A stretch of 64,000 bases of DNA. Source: Lacibacter sp. H375. GTDB lineage: Bacteria > Bacteroidota > Bacteroidia > Chitinophagales > Chitinophagaceae. How positions within the stretch are numbered: the stretch's first letter is position 1; each line of letters begins with the position of its first letter. Shown here in pieces: positions 9,205 through 17,280 of this stretch. A model generated the notes under the pieces. The model ran no database searches. It saw only the letters and a list, made by a program, of their open reading frames with translations, and was not told where the DNA came from. The DNA is taken from the NCBI RefSeq assembly GCF_037892425.1, contig NZ_JBBKTT010000001.1:3286001-3350000 (forward strand). Reading direction: 5' to 3'. A program made the translations under genes and the position numbers.

Positions 9205-10443
9205 TTATTGAAGTACCTGCAAGCTCTTTCTAATGATATCAACACATTCATGAATCTGTTCCTCCGTTATCACCAATGGTGGAGCAAAACGGATTTTATC
9301 GCCATGCGTTGGTTTTGCAAGCAACCCGTTTTCTTTCATTCCCATGCAAAGATCCCATGCTGCCTCGGGGTTGCTGTGTTTGATCACAATGGCATTCAAT
9401 AAACCTTTACCCCGAACCAAACTGATAAATGGAGAGTTGAGTTTTTCAATTTCATCACGCAATAATTGTCCGAGTTGTTCTGCACGCTCAGCAAGTTTTT
9501 CGTCTTTCAACACCTGCAATGAAGTAATCGCAACAGCGCATGCTAATGGATTTCCACCATACGTACTTCCATGTTCACCGGGTTTGATCGTCATCATAAT
9601 CTCGTCATCGGCTAACACTGCACTTACGGGCAATACACCACCGCTGAGTGCTTTGCCAAGAATCAAAATATCAGGACGAACATTTTCATGATCACATGCC
9701 AGCATTTTTCCTGTGCGACAAAGACCGGTTTGTATTTCATCGCCAATGAACAACACATTAGCTTCTTCACAATATTTCTTTGCAGTTGAAAGGTAACCGT
9801 CAGTTGGTACAACTACACCAGCTTCGCCTTGGATAGGTTCAACTAAAAAACCGCAAACATCTTTATCAGCCAATGCTTCTTTTAAAGCTTCCAGATCATT
9901 GTAAGGAATTACTTTGAAGCCCGGCATAAACGGTCCGAATTTCGTATAAGAAGAAGGATCAGTACTGAACGAGATCACCGTGCTAGTTCTTCCATGAAAG
10001 TTTTGTGCACATACAATGATCTTCGCTTTGTTTTCTTCAATGCCTTTTATTTCATAACCCCAACGGCGTGCTAACTTAATGGATGTTTCCACAGCTTCAA
10101 CACCGGTATTCATCGGCAATACTTTATCATAACCGAAATACTGTGTGATGTATTCTTCGTATTCGCCTAATAGATTATTATGAAATGCACGTGAAGTAAG
10201 TGTCAGTTTTTGTGCCTGCTCGATCAATGATGCAACAATGCGTGGATGACAATGCCCCTGGTTAACTGCAGAATAACCACTCAGGAAATCGTAGTAACGT
10301 TTATCATCAACATCCCACATAAAAACACCTTCGCCACGTTTTAATACAACGGGTAGTGGATGATAGTTGTGAGCGCCGAACTGTTCTTCTTTATCAATAA
10401 AATGTTGTGTATTGGCAGATGTTGCTGCAATAGAAGTATGCAT
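9205..10443 (-). CDS. rocD: Ornithine--oxo-acid transaminase
   Basis: PLP-dependent class III aminotransferase that moves the delta-amino group of ornithine to 2-oxoglutarate, giving glutamate-5-semialdehyde. The PLP lysine is Lys264 in [11 protein letters not shown], preceded by [10 protein letters not shown], whose Asp contacts the cofactor nitrogen. [20 protein letters not shown] and [13 protein letters not shown] near the N-terminus are characteristic of RocD as against acetylornithine aminotransferase. The length of 412 residues is normal. It acts in cytoplasmic arginine and proline metabolism. A perfect hairpin lies about 47 bases upstream of the start and may take part in its control. 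Confidence 0.93.
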   Translation of the reverse strand: MHTSIAATSANTQHFIDKEEQFGAHNYHPLPVVLKRGEGVFMWDVDDKRYYDFLSGYSAVNQGHCHPRIVASLIEQAQKLTLTSRAFHNNLLGEYEEYITQYFGYDKVLPMNTGVEAVETSIKLARRWGYEIKGIEENKAKIIVCAQNFHGRTSTVISFSTDPSSYTKFGPFMPGFKVIPYNDLEALKEALADKDVCGFLVEPIQGEAGVVVPTDGYLSTAKKYCEEANVLFIGDEIQTGLCRTGKMLACDHENVRPDILILGKALSGGVLPVSAVLADDEIMMTIKPGEHGSTYGGNPLACAVAITSLQVLKDEKLAERAEQLGQLLRDEIEKLNSPFISLVRGKGLLNAIVIKHSNPEAAWDLCMGMKENGLLAKPTHGDKIRFAPPLVITEEQIHECVDIIRKSLQVLQ

Positions 10444-10489
10444 AGAAAAATGAATAATGAGTGATGAATGATGAGAAAATGCAAAAGAG

Positions 10490-10508
10490 TGATCAGCATG
10501 GCTGATCA
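10490..10508 (-). promoter_or_regulatory. Candidate operator palindrome upstream of rocD
   Basis: TGATCAGC at 10490-10497 and GCTGATCA at 10501-10508 form a perfect 8-base inverted repeat with a 3-base spacer. It sits 47-65 bases upstream of the rocD start codon. On the minus strand TCTTTTGC, which resembles a -7 element, follows a few bases after it, so the palindrome would lie between the promoter elements. No T-run follows, so it is not an intrinsic terminator. The binding protein is unknown. Confidence 0.4.
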
Positions 10509-10627
10509 GAAACAGTGCTGCACAACTTAGTGGTTGAGCAGATCGAGATTTTGCTGGAGAAAGGAATGTTGCTGTTTCATTGCCTTACAAAAATACTGGC
10601 TTACTTTCATAAAATAAAATCGGAGTT

Positions 10628-11113
10628 ATGAGCTATACTGTCCCTGCACAAACCCGTATTGGTCATGTGCATTTAAAAGTTTCAGATATAGAACGTTCAT
10701 TAGCTTTTTATCACGAACTGCTTGGTTTTGAAATCATACAACGTTATGGTTCGCAGGCTGTATTTATTTCGGCAGGCGGTTATCATCATCATATTGGTTT
10801 GAATACCTGGCACAGCAAAGGAGCAGGACCAGCACCTGTGCATGCGCCGGGTTTGTATCATACCGCTATTCTTTATCCCACAAGAAAAGATCTGGCGGTG
10901 ATTTTGAAACGATTGCTGGAAGCAAAGTATCCGTTAACCGGTGCATCGGATCACGGTGTGAGTGAAGCGCTTTACCTTGATGATCCTGATGGAAATGGAG
11001 TTGAACTATATTGGGATAAACCAAAAGAAGAATGGCCGTTTGATGCAAATGGGAATTTACAAATGGTGACGAAGAGATTGGATTTGGAGGGGGTGCTGAA
11101 AGAAGCGGAGTAA
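10628..11113 (+). CDS. VOC (glyoxalase/dioxygenase fold) family protein
   Basis: A 161-residue protein with one vicinal-oxygen-chelate module pair. IGHVHLKVSDIERSLAFYHE near residues 11-30 opens the first beta-alpha-beta-beta-beta unit, and YHTAILYPTRKDL opens the second. Probable metal ligands are a His in the first strand, His in GLYHTAI, and Glu in GVELYWD. It resembles the N-terminal half of CatE-type catechol 2,3-dioxygenases, but at half that length it could be a glyoxalase, a fosfomycin-resistance-like enzyme or a dioxygenase. The substrate is unknown. It is divergent from rocD and convergent with ispE. Confidence 0.8.
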   Translation: MSYTVPAQTRIGHVHLKVSDIERSLAFYHELLGFEIIQRYGSQAVFISAGGYHHHIGLNTWHSKGAGPAPVHAPGLYHTAILYPTRKDLAVILKRLLEAKYPLTGASDHGVSEALYLDDPDGNGVELYWDKPKEEWPFDANGNLQMVTKRLDLEGVLKEAE

Positions 11114-11193
11114 GTTTTGTTACGGGTTATCAGTTGAGTGTTACGAGTAATCCTGGCAAGGTTTTAAACCCTGTCGTTGGTTGAAGAGAAAAA

Positions 11194-12054
11194 TCAAATT
11201 AGTTTATAAAAATAATTTTCAGAAAAATTCAACTGTGGCTCTTCTTTAAATATCCCAAACACAGTGCTTCCACTTCCTGTCATACTTGCATAAGCAGCAC
11301 CAGCATCATACAATTGTTGTTTGATAGTTGCAATCTCCGGATGTGCTTTGCTTACCGGTTCTTCAAAATCATTTGTGAGTTGATCTTTCCAGGTTTCAAT
11401 GGGCTGCTGAATGATTGCTTTCAGATCATGACGAGCTGAGCCATTAATGTTCAACTGTGCAAATGCCCACCCAGTATTTACATGTATTCCCGGATTTACA
11501 ATTGCAAAATGATAAGCTGATAAATCAAGCTCAATTGATGCTAAGATTTCACCTCTGCCTGTTGCATAGCAAGGTTTGTTTAAAATGAAGAACGGACAAT
11601 CACTTCCCAACTGCAATGCATAATCAATCAACTGTTGAGTAGATAATCCCAATTGAAATTTATCATTCAATAACTTCAAAGCAAACGCACCATCTGCACT
11701 GCCGCCACCTAAACCTGCACCCATGGGAATGGCTTTGTGTAAATGCATTTGAACGGGTGGGAGAGCAGGGAAATCTTTTTTGAGTAAGCGATACGCTTTG
11801 ATGCAGAGATTGGTTTCGGGATCGCCAGCGATAGGTAAGCCCGTGCTGGAAAATGTAATCGAAGATTCGTCAGTGGTGAGCGGTGAGGGGTGAGTGTCGT
11901 CCGTCAACTGTCGTGCATCGTCTCTTCTCACTACTTCCAACGCATCCTTCAACTGCACAGGATAAAAAACTGTTTCCAGGTTATGATAGCCATCTTCCCG
12001 TTTATTGAGAATATGTAATCCGAGATTGATCTTACAATTGGGAAAAACGATCAT
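11194..12054 (-). CDS. ispE: 4-diphosphocytidyl-2-C-methyl-D-erythritol kinase
   Basis: GHMP-family kinase of the MEP isoprenoid pathway, phosphorylating CDP-methylerythritol at the 2-hydroxyl. The glycine-rich ATP site PMGAGLGGGSADGA occupies residues 110-123. The N-terminus FPNCKINLGLHILNKREDGYHNLETVF and the late MTGSGSTVFGIF segment are family signatures. Residues about 43-64 are an oddity: family members usually pass directly from the strand ending EVV to ITFSSTG, whereas here some 20 residues including DDTHPSPLTTDE intervene. They are encoded by repeat-like DNA at 11863-11928. Length (286) is close to normal and the active site looks intact. Confidence 0.93.
   Translation of the reverse strand: MIVFPNCKINLGLHILNKREDGYHNLETVFYPVQLKDALEVVRRDDARQLTDDTHPSPLTTDESSITFSSTGLPIAGDPETNLCIKAYRLLKKDFPALPPVQMHLHKAIPMGAGLGGGSADGAFALKLLNDKFQLGLSTQQLIDYALQLGSDCPFFILNKPCYATGRGEILASIELDLSAYHFAIVNPGIHVNTGWAFAQLNINGSARHDLKAIIQQPIETWKDQLTNDFEEPVSKAHPEIATIKQQLYDAGAAYASMTGSGSTVFGIFKEEPQLNFSENYFYKLI
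11863..11928. repeat. Repeat-like insertion inside ispE
   Basis: On the plus strand this stretch reads as runs of GTGAGT/GGTGAG-type units followed by GTCGT/TCGTC units. It falls between two conserved strands of IspE. Its DDTHPSPLTTDE translation resembles the HTHHPSLITHLL translation of the insertion in tilS, and the DNA style matches the intergenic repeats of this window. Confidence 0.55.
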
Positions 12055-12113
12055 GAAATTGAAGATAAGAATGTTGCCGGCATGAACGTCAGTTCATGAA
12101 ACATCATCAGCGT

Positions 12114-12710
12114 TTATTTCTTCCTGTTCGATAGCTCATCACGTATTGCGATGGCCCTGATATAATCTTCCTGCTCCAATACATCGTTGAGCAAGGTTTG
12201 CAGTTCTTCAATACTTAATGATTTGAGGTCTTCTTTTTCTTCACCACTGCTGCTAACCGGTGAACTGCTCACAGCCACTTCTTCTTTTTTCTTCTCTTCA
12301 TCTTCCATTAAAATGCCGGCACTTTCAAGAATATTCTCGTAGGTATAAATGGGGCAGCCAAAACGAACAGCAAGTGCAAGTGCATCGCTGGTGCGGCTGT
12401 CGATCTCAACCGTATCATGGTCAGTAGAGCAAAGCAGTTTGGAGTAGAAGATACCTTCCTGCAGATCGTTGATCACTATCTCATGCAACTCCACATTAAA
12501 AGCCATCATGAAATTCTTCATCAGGTCATGTGTAAGGGGGCGACTGGGTTGCATACGTTCAAGTGCCACAGCAATAGCCTGTGCTTCAAAACCGCCAATA
12601 ACGATGGGTAACCGACGCAGTCCGTTTACTTCACCTAACACAACTGCATAGCTGTGCGTTTGAGTGATGCTGTGCGAAAGGGCAACTATTTCCAGTTCTA
12701 TCTTTTTCAT
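12114..12710 (-). CDS. Bifunctional nuclease (DUF151) family protein with UVR motif
   Basis: Residues 1-135 or so form a BFN/DUF151 domain: LPIVIGGFEAQAIAVALE, RPLTHDLMKN and SRTSDALALAVRFGCPIY are its conserved blocks. After a low-complexity Glu/Ser/Lys linker (residues about 140-160), the end SIEELQTLLNDVLEQEDYIRAI is a UVR motif as found in UvrB/UvrC and ClpC-associated proteins. This domain order is common in Bacteroidota. DUF151 proteins have been described as nucleases with activity on RNA and DNA in plants; the bacterial role is unclear. It lies downstream of etfA on the same strand, separated by repeat element B. Confidence 0.88.
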   Translation of the reverse strand: MKKIELEIVALSHSITQTHSYAVVLGEVNGLRRLPIVIGGFEAQAIAVALERMQPSRPLTHDLMKNFMMAFNVELHEIVINDLQEGIFYSKLLCSTDHDTVEIDSRTSDALALAVRFGCPIYTYENILESAGILMEDEEKKKEEVAVSSSPVSSSGEEKEDLKSLSIEELQTLLNDVLEQEDYIRAIAIRDELSNRKK

Positions 12711-12755
12711 AACCTGTCGGCAAATTTAAGGGCTTTGATTTGAATAAATACTATA

Positions 12756-12850
12756 AATGCCGATAGCCTTTAGCCGATCGTCGTCAGTAAAATTCTAACA
12801 ACTTTCAACCAAAGGCTATCGATTAAAGACTATCCACTATCGGATGACTT
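12756..12850. repeat. Degenerate short-repeat hairpin element B
   Basis: CGATAGCCTTT at 12761-12771 pairs perfectly with AAAGGCTATCG at 12811-12821, and further GGCTATCGG/CCGATAGCC-type units flank them. The unit and the core are shared with element A (9139-9200). Like element A, it begins immediately after the stop codon of a minus-strand gene, here etfA. Confidence 0.75.
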
Positions 12851-13814
12851 AAGCTACTCCCTTTAGTTTCTTTACTTCCTGTATCATTTTCGGTACCACA
12901 TCAAAAGCATCGCCCACAATACCATAGTCGGCTGCTTTAAAGAACGGTGCTTCCGGATCTTTATTGATCACAACGATCACTCTGCTGCGGTTTACACCGG
13001 CAAGGTGCTGGATAGAACCGCTGATACCGACAGCAACATAAAGATTGGGTGCAATGGCACCCCCTGTTTGTCCAACATGTTCGTGATGCGGACGCCAATG
13101 TGCATCGGCTACAGGGCGACTACATGCAGTAGCAGCACCGAGTAAACCAGCCAGTTCTTCGATCATGCCCCAATTCTCTGGTCCTTTCAAACCACGGCCA
13201 CCACTTACCACCAATTCAGCTTCGCTTAACGGAACCTGTCCGGTTACCTTATTCGTTGCCGTTACTTTTACTTTTGCTGTATCAACAGTAAAATTTGCTG
13301 CAACCACTTCTGCAGTTCCTTCACCAGCTTCTGTCTTAAATGAGTTAGGGCTTAGGGAAAGAATTTTTACAGGAGTGCTCACAGCAATATGTGCAAATGC
13401 TTTTCCACTGAACACGCCTTTCTTTGCAACAAATCCATTACTTGTATCGGGCAAACCAACTGCACCGGCTACCAAACCTGCTTTTAATCTTGCACTCAGT
13501 CGTGGTGAAACAGCTTTACCTGTTACATTATGTGAAAGGACGATCACAGTTGCACCTGCAGCAGTGGCCACATCAGCAATTGCTTTGGTATACACCTGTG
13601 CATCCACATGGTTTAAGCTCTCGTTGGCAACATGATGAATTTTTGTAACACCATATTTCCCCAATGCTGCCACATCATCAGCCACTGTTCCCAACAAAAC
13701 GCCTTCGGCACTTGTGCCGAGTTGTTTGGCTAAATGTGCACCATAAGTTAATGCTTCAAACGAAGATTTTTTTACATGACCTTCGGCAGAGTCGATGAAT
13801 ATTAAAACAGACAT
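12849..13814 (-). CDS. etfA: Electron transfer flavoprotein subunit alpha
   Basis: EtfA binds FAD and, with EtfB, passes electrons from acyl-CoA and other dehydrogenases to the quinone pool. The C-terminal FAD domain is clear: SGGRGLKGPENW, VGQTGGAIAPNLYVAVGISGSIQH and NRSRVIVVINKDPEAPFF. The ATG at 13812-13814 gives MSVLIFIDSAEG, the expected first strand. An in-frame ATG 60 bases upstream lies within repeat DNA and would add an implausible leader. The product is 321 residues, normal for the family. It lies 80 bases downstream of etfB, with repeat sequence filling the gap. Confidence 0.95.
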   Translation of the reverse strand: MSVLIFIDSAEGHVKKSSFEALTYGAHLAKQLGTSAEGVLLGTVADDVAALGKYGVTKIHHVANESLNHVDAQVYTKAIADVATAAGATVIVLSHNVTGKAVSPRLSARLKAGLVAGAVGLPDTSNGFVAKKGVFSGKAFAHIAVSTPVKILSLSPNSFKTEAGEGTAEVVAANFTVDTAKVKVTATNKVTGQVPLSEAELVVSGGRGLKGPENWGMIEELAGLLGAATACSRPVADAHWRPHHEHVGQTGGAIAPNLYVAVGISGSIQHLAGVNRSRVIVVINKDPEAPFFKAADYGIVGDAFDVVPKMIQEVKKLKGVA

Positions 13815-13894
13815 AAAATTTGAAAATTTGAAAATTTGAAAATGAGAGAAGATGATTGAATGGCTAATTTTCACATTAGCACATGTTCAAATTC
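13815..13894. repeat. ATTTTCAAATT-type repeat between etfB and etfA
   Basis: Directly before the etfA start codon, the plus strand has about three tandem copies of a 10-base AATTTGAAAA unit. Further CAAATT and CACATTAGCACATG stretches near 13873-13900 can pair back with them. The whole spacer between etfB and etfA is made of this material. It is likely to form a hairpin in the etf transcript and to sit against the etfA ribosome-binding region. Confidence 0.65.
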
Positions 13895-14638
13895 TCAAAT
13901 TACCTTGGCTTCTTCATGAAGTAATCTCACCAATTCTCCTACATTCTCCGGATCAACCAGTTTTACACCGGCTTTTGCAGGAGGCAATTCAAACGAAGAA
14001 ACAGATGTCAATGCATCTACGGCTACAGGTTCAACTGCTTTCAACGGTTTTGTACGTGCGCCCATAATTCCTTTCATGTTGGGGATGCGTTGCTCGGCCA
14101 TTCCTTTCTGGCAACTGACAACAACGGGCAGACTAACCTCGCATGTTTCTTCGCCACCTTCAATTTCACGATTGATCGTTGCAATTGTGCCATTGATGTC
14201 GAATTTGGTTGCAAGCGATACATAAGGTTGATCGAGTAACTCGGCAACCATACCACCAATAGATGAACCATTATAATCGATGGTTTCTTTACCTGTAAAT
14301 ACTAAGTCGTATGCACCTTGTTTGGCGATCTCTGCAATTTGTGCAGCAATATAAAAACTGTCGTGACTATCAGCATTTACACGAATGGCTTCATCGCCAC
14401 CCAATGCCAAGGCTTTACGGATGATGGGATCTGCATCGGCAGGTCCAACAGTTACAAGATGAATAACGGTAGAAGGATCTTTTTCTTTCAGTTCAATGGC
14501 ACGTACCAAAGCATACCATTCGTCGTACGGATTAATGATCCACTGCACGCCATCCTGCGCAAACTTTGTGTTGTTATCGGTGAAAGCTATTTTTGCGGTG
14601 GTATCAGGCGTTTTACTGATACAAACTAAAATCTTCAT
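13895..14638 (-). CDS. etfB: Electron transfer flavoprotein subunit beta
   Basis: EtfB is the AMP-binding partner of EtfA. The N-terminus MKILVCISKTPDTTAKIAF, the INPYDEWYALVRAIELKE segment and DLVFTGKETIDYNGSSIGGM are typical beta-subunit motifs. The 247-residue length is normal. Order and strand (etfB then etfA) match the usual operon. The promoter described upstream would drive both genes. The electron donors cannot be told from this window, because no acyl-CoA dehydrogenase gene is nearby. Confidence 0.95.
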   Translation of the reverse strand: MKILVCISKTPDTTAKIAFTDNNTKFAQDGVQWIINPYDEWYALVRAIELKEKDPSTVIHLVTVGPADADPIIRKALALGGDEAIRVNADSHDSFYIAAQIAEIAKQGAYDLVFTGKETIDYNGSSIGGMVAELLDQPYVSLATKFDINGTIATINREIEGGEETCEVSLPVVVSCQKGMAEQRIPNMKGIMGARTKPLKAVEPVAVDALTSVSSFELPPAKAGVKLVDPENVGELVRLLHEEAKVI

Positions 14639-14686
14639 GCAAGCAAATTTTGTATGAGGTTAAAAATAGTTGTTTATGCAACTATA

Positions 14687-14718
14687 CAAAGATAAAGCTT
14701 TGTGCTTCACGCCAGCAA
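14687..14718 (-). promoter_or_regulatory. Predicted promoter of etfBA
   Basis: On the minus strand, TATCTTTG (complement of 14687-14694) matches TAnnTTTG exactly. It is preceded, after a 21-base spacer, by TTG (complement of 14716-14718). This would place the transcript start about 40 bases before the etfB ATG. Confidence 0.5.
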
Positions 14719-14744
14719 TATTGTAGCAAAAAATATTCACAGAT

Positions 14745-15056
14745 ATGGAGAGAATTGAACAGTTGAAGAAATTTCTGGAAGCAAATCCCACCGATAGTTT
14801 TCTGAAGCATGCATTGGCGCTGGAATATAGTAAGCTGGGCGATGATGAGACAGCCCGTCAACTTTTTGAAGGATTACTAGCCGATGAGCCGGGCTACGTT
14901 GGTTCTTATTACCATCTCGGTAAATTGTTTGAGCGGATTGGTGATAACGATAAAGCCATTGAATGGTACCAAAAAGGAATGCAGGTGGCGAAGGAAAAAG
15001 GAGAGCAGCATGCTTTGGGTGAGCTGAGAGGTGCCTGGGAGGAATTGACGTTTTAG
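14745..15056 (+). CDS. Small tetratricopeptide repeat protein
   Basis: A 103-residue cytoplasmic protein made of about two and a half TPR units. DSFLKHALALEYSKLGDDETARQLFEGLL (residues 17-45) and GSYYHLGKLFERIGDNDKAIEWYQKGM (53-79) carry the expected Gly, Ala and Tyr positions. There is no signal peptide. A protein-protein adaptor is the natural guess, with partner unknown. It is divergent from etfB and lies 92 bases upstream of tilS on the same strand. Confidence 0.8.
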   Translation: MERIEQLKKFLEANPTDSFLKHALALEYSKLGDDETARQLFEGLLADEPGYVGSYYHLGKLFERIGDNDKAIEWYQKGMQVAKEKGEQHALGELRGAWEELTF

Positions 15057-15148
15057 GATTTTTTGTTTCCGGCCACTTTGCCTTGATTAATCTTTTGTTG
15101 CGTCGCACACTTGTACTACTTTGCTCACTTCATCTGTGATCTAATTAC

Positions 15149-16543
15149 ATGAATTTACTTTCCCGTTTTCAACAATACATTCAGCTTCATCATCTTTTTC
15201 AATCAAACGATCAACTACTGCTGGCCGTTAGCGGCGGAGTCGATAGCATTGTTTTGGTTGATCTCTGCCACAAAGCCGGCTACCGATTCAGCATTGCTCA
15301 TTGTAATTTTCAATTGAGAGGAGAGGAGAGTGATGCAGATGAGACATTTGTACGTTCGCTCGGTGAAAAATACGATGTTGAAGTACTGGTGAAGAAATTC
15401 GATACAGAGGAATATGCAGCAGCAAACAAGCTGTCGATCCAGGAAGCAGCAAGAGCATTACGTTATACTTGGTTTGAAGAAATGGTCAATGGTCAATGGT
15501 CAATGGTTAATGGGGAAAAACAAGTTAAGGTGACTCATACTCATCACCCTTCGCTTATCACTCATCTCCTCACTGCCCATCATGCCGACGACAATATCGA
15601 AACACTGCTGATGAATTTCTTCCGTGGTACCGGTTTACATGGACTCACAGGTATTTCTGTTGAAAACGGACATATAAAGCGCCCATTGTTGTCATTTACA
15701 AAACAGGAGTTGCTGGATTATTCAACGGAACAAGGTTTGCAGTTCAGGGAAGATTCATCTAATCAATCATCCAAATACACACGCAACTTTTTCAGGAATG
15801 AAATTATTCCTGCTATTGAAAACGTATATCCGCAAGTAAAAACAAATCTCACGGATAACATCAACCGCTTTTTGGAAATAGAGCAACTGTACAAACTCTC
15901 AACACAAGCCATCATAAAAAAACTGTGCAGAGTCAAGGGTAATGAAATTCATATCCCTGTCAAACAGCTGCTGGAATACAAGAACAAAGCATTGATCTAC
16001 GAGGTCATTCATCCATATGGTTTTTCAGAAAAGCAGATCGATGAGGTGTTGAAGCTGGCTGAAAGTGATTCAGGCAAGTACATCGATTCACCTTCCTTTC
16101 ATTACCGCATCATCAAACACCGGCATTGGTTTATTATTTCAGCTGTTCAGTCGGTTGAATCTGCCACGATCATCATTGAAGAAAAAGATACAGAGGTTTT
16201 GTTTGAAGAGGGGCGTTTGGCATTCAGAAAAATTGAAGCTTCAAAAGTTGAATTTGCTTCACCTAATAACATTGCATTGCTCGATGTAAAAGGAATTGCT
16301 TTTCCAATGGTACTTCGTAAATGGAAAACAGGCGATTACTTCTATCCACTTGGTATGAAGAAGAAAAAGAAAGTGGCCCGTTTCCTAATTGATGCTAAAC
16401 TTTCCAAAACCCAAAAAGAAAAACTGTGGGTGTTGGAAAGTAACAAGAAGATCGTTTGGGTAGTCGGCCATCGTATTGATGACCGGTTCAAATTGATTCC
16501 TTCAACCAAGGATGTATTACAGATCAGTTACATTAAAAACTAG
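15149..16543 (+). CDS. tilS: tRNA(Ile)-lysidine synthase
   Basis: TilS converts the wobble cytidine of the CAU-anticodon tRNA-Ile to lysidine, so that it reads AUA. The PP-loop motif SGGVDS is at residues 28-33, and AHCNFQLRGEESDADE and AHHADDNIETLLMNFFRG are further N-type ATPase signatures. A C-terminal TilS domain follows (VLRKWKTGDYFYPLGM). An insertion of roughly 29 residues (113-141) splits the normally continuous stretch between the WFEE helix and TAHHADD. It is encoded by repeat DNA at 15485-15571. A weak promoter (TTTG at 15094-15097, 19-base spacer, TACTTTGC) lies upstream. The 3' end overlaps the convergent rhomboid gene by 11 bases. Confidence 0.95.
   Translation: MNLLSRFQQYIQLHHLFQSNDQLLLAVSGGVDSIVLVDLCHKAGYRFSIAHCNFQLRGEESDADETFVRSLGEKYDVEVLVKKFDTEEYAAANKLSIQEAARALRYTWFEEMVNGQWSMVNGEKQVKVTHTHHPSLITHLLTAHHADDNIETLLMNFFRGTGLHGLTGISVENGHIKRPLLSFTKQELLDYSTEQGLQFREDSSNQSSKYTRNFFRNEIIPAIENVYPQVKTNLTDNINRFLEIEQLYKLSTQAIIKKLCRVKGNEIHIPVKQLLEYKNKALIYEVIHPYGFSEKQIDEVLKLAESDSGKYIDSPSFHYRIIKHRHWFIISAVQSVESATIIIEEKDTEVLFEEGRLAFRKIEASKVEFASPNNIALLDVKGIAFPMVLRKWKTGDYFYPLGMKKKKKVARFLIDAKLSKTQKEKLWVLESNKKIVWVVGHRIDDRFKLIPSTKDVLQISYIKN
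15485..15571. repeat. Repeat-derived in-frame insertion in tilS
   Basis: Four near-identical 7-base ATGGTCA/ATGGTTA units run in tandem from 15482. After a short spacer, CTCATACTCATCACCC and CACTCATCTCCTCAC stretches follow, which are the complement of GTGAGT/GATGAGT units. The insert is in frame (87 bases) and separates two conserved TilS segments. Confidence 0.7.
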
Positions 16544-17147
16544 GATGCATCAGTTGATCAATAAAACGATTGATGATCGCAGGCTCCATAATTAGTGTAA
16601 ACGCAACGCCCCATGCAGCCCCCCATAAGTGTGCACTGTGATTTACATTGTCACCACCTTTGCGGTCCATGTAAATTGAATAGCCAACATACAATGCCGC
16701 AAAAATAATTGCAGGTACAGGAAGAAAGAAAACATAGATTGTTTGCCAAGGGGCCAACAAAATAAACGAAAACAGAACAGCCGTAACCGCACCCGACGCA
16801 CCCAAGCTACGGTAACTGTAATTGTTCCGATGTTTAATGTAGGAAGGTATTTCAGACACTATGATGCCGGCAATATAAAAAAGCAGGTAGCCGGTCTTCC
16901 CAATCCTTGGGATAAACAGGATTTCCTCAACCAAACGGCCAAAGAAATACAAGGTGATCATGTTAAATGCAAGATGCGGAATATCGGCATGTATAAAACC
17001 TGAAGTAACAAAACGGTAGAATTGTTTTTTCTCCTGGATCATCGGTGGCCAGAAAATAAGATCGTTGATGATCTTCTCACTGTTGAACGCTGTAAATGAA
17101 ATGATACAAGTGATGATGATGATAATAACCGTAATTGTAAACTCCAT
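16533..17147 (-). CDS. Rhomboid family intramembrane serine protease
   Basis: A 204-residue protein with six or so membrane helices. The rhomboid dyad is visible: Ser118 in LGASGA (GxSG) and His173 in HSAHLWGAAWG. The first conserved loop carries HADIPHLAFNMITLYFFG, where His and Asn shape the oxyanion hole. The protease cleaves membrane-embedded substrates; its target here is unknown. It is an intact-looking member of normal minimal length. Its end overlaps the tilS end by 11 bases in convergent orientation. Confidence 0.92.
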   Translation of the reverse strand: MEFTITVIIIIITCIISFTAFNSEKIINDLIFWPPMIQEKKQFYRFVTSGFIHADIPHLAFNMITLYFFGRLVEEILFIPRIGKTGYLLFYIAGIIVSEIPSYIKHRNNYSYRSLGASGAVTAVLFSFILLAPWQTIYVFFLPVPAIIFAALYVGYSIYMDRKGGDNVNHSAHLWGAAWGVAFTLIMEPAIINRFIDQLMHPSF

Positions 17148-17172
17148 GCTATACGTTGTTTGTTTTCAAAGC

Positions 17173-17228
17173 TAATGAGAAATGGGCAATAGTCAGTTGT
17201 GAATGGTCAGTCGTGACTAGTCAAGTCA
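17173..17228. repeat. Degenerate short-repeat spacer downstream of rlmH
   Basis: The spacer between rlmH and the rhomboid gene contains GCAATAGTCAGTTGTGAATG and GGTCAGTCGTGACTAGTCA, imperfect copies of the (A/G)GTCA-type unit also seen in tilS and in elements A and B. The pairing arms are less clear than in A and B. Confidence 0.5.
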
Positions 17229-17280
17229 AACGCCAATTAACAACAAATTTAAAATCCTACATCCTAAGTCAGACATCCAT

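Noticed and set aside
13815-13894. Possible intrinsic terminator between etfB and etfA
   Set aside because: The repeats are A/T only and there is no G/C-rich stem followed by a T-run; the genes are a normal operon pair.
15481-15575. CRISPR-like short tandem units in tilS
   Set aside because: Units are only 7 bases with no unique spacers; they are a simple repeat, not a CRISPR array.
16533-16543. Overlap of tilS and rhomboid gene ends as a sign of misannotation
   Set aside because: Both C-termini look natural and an 11-base convergent overlap is ordinary in compact genomes.
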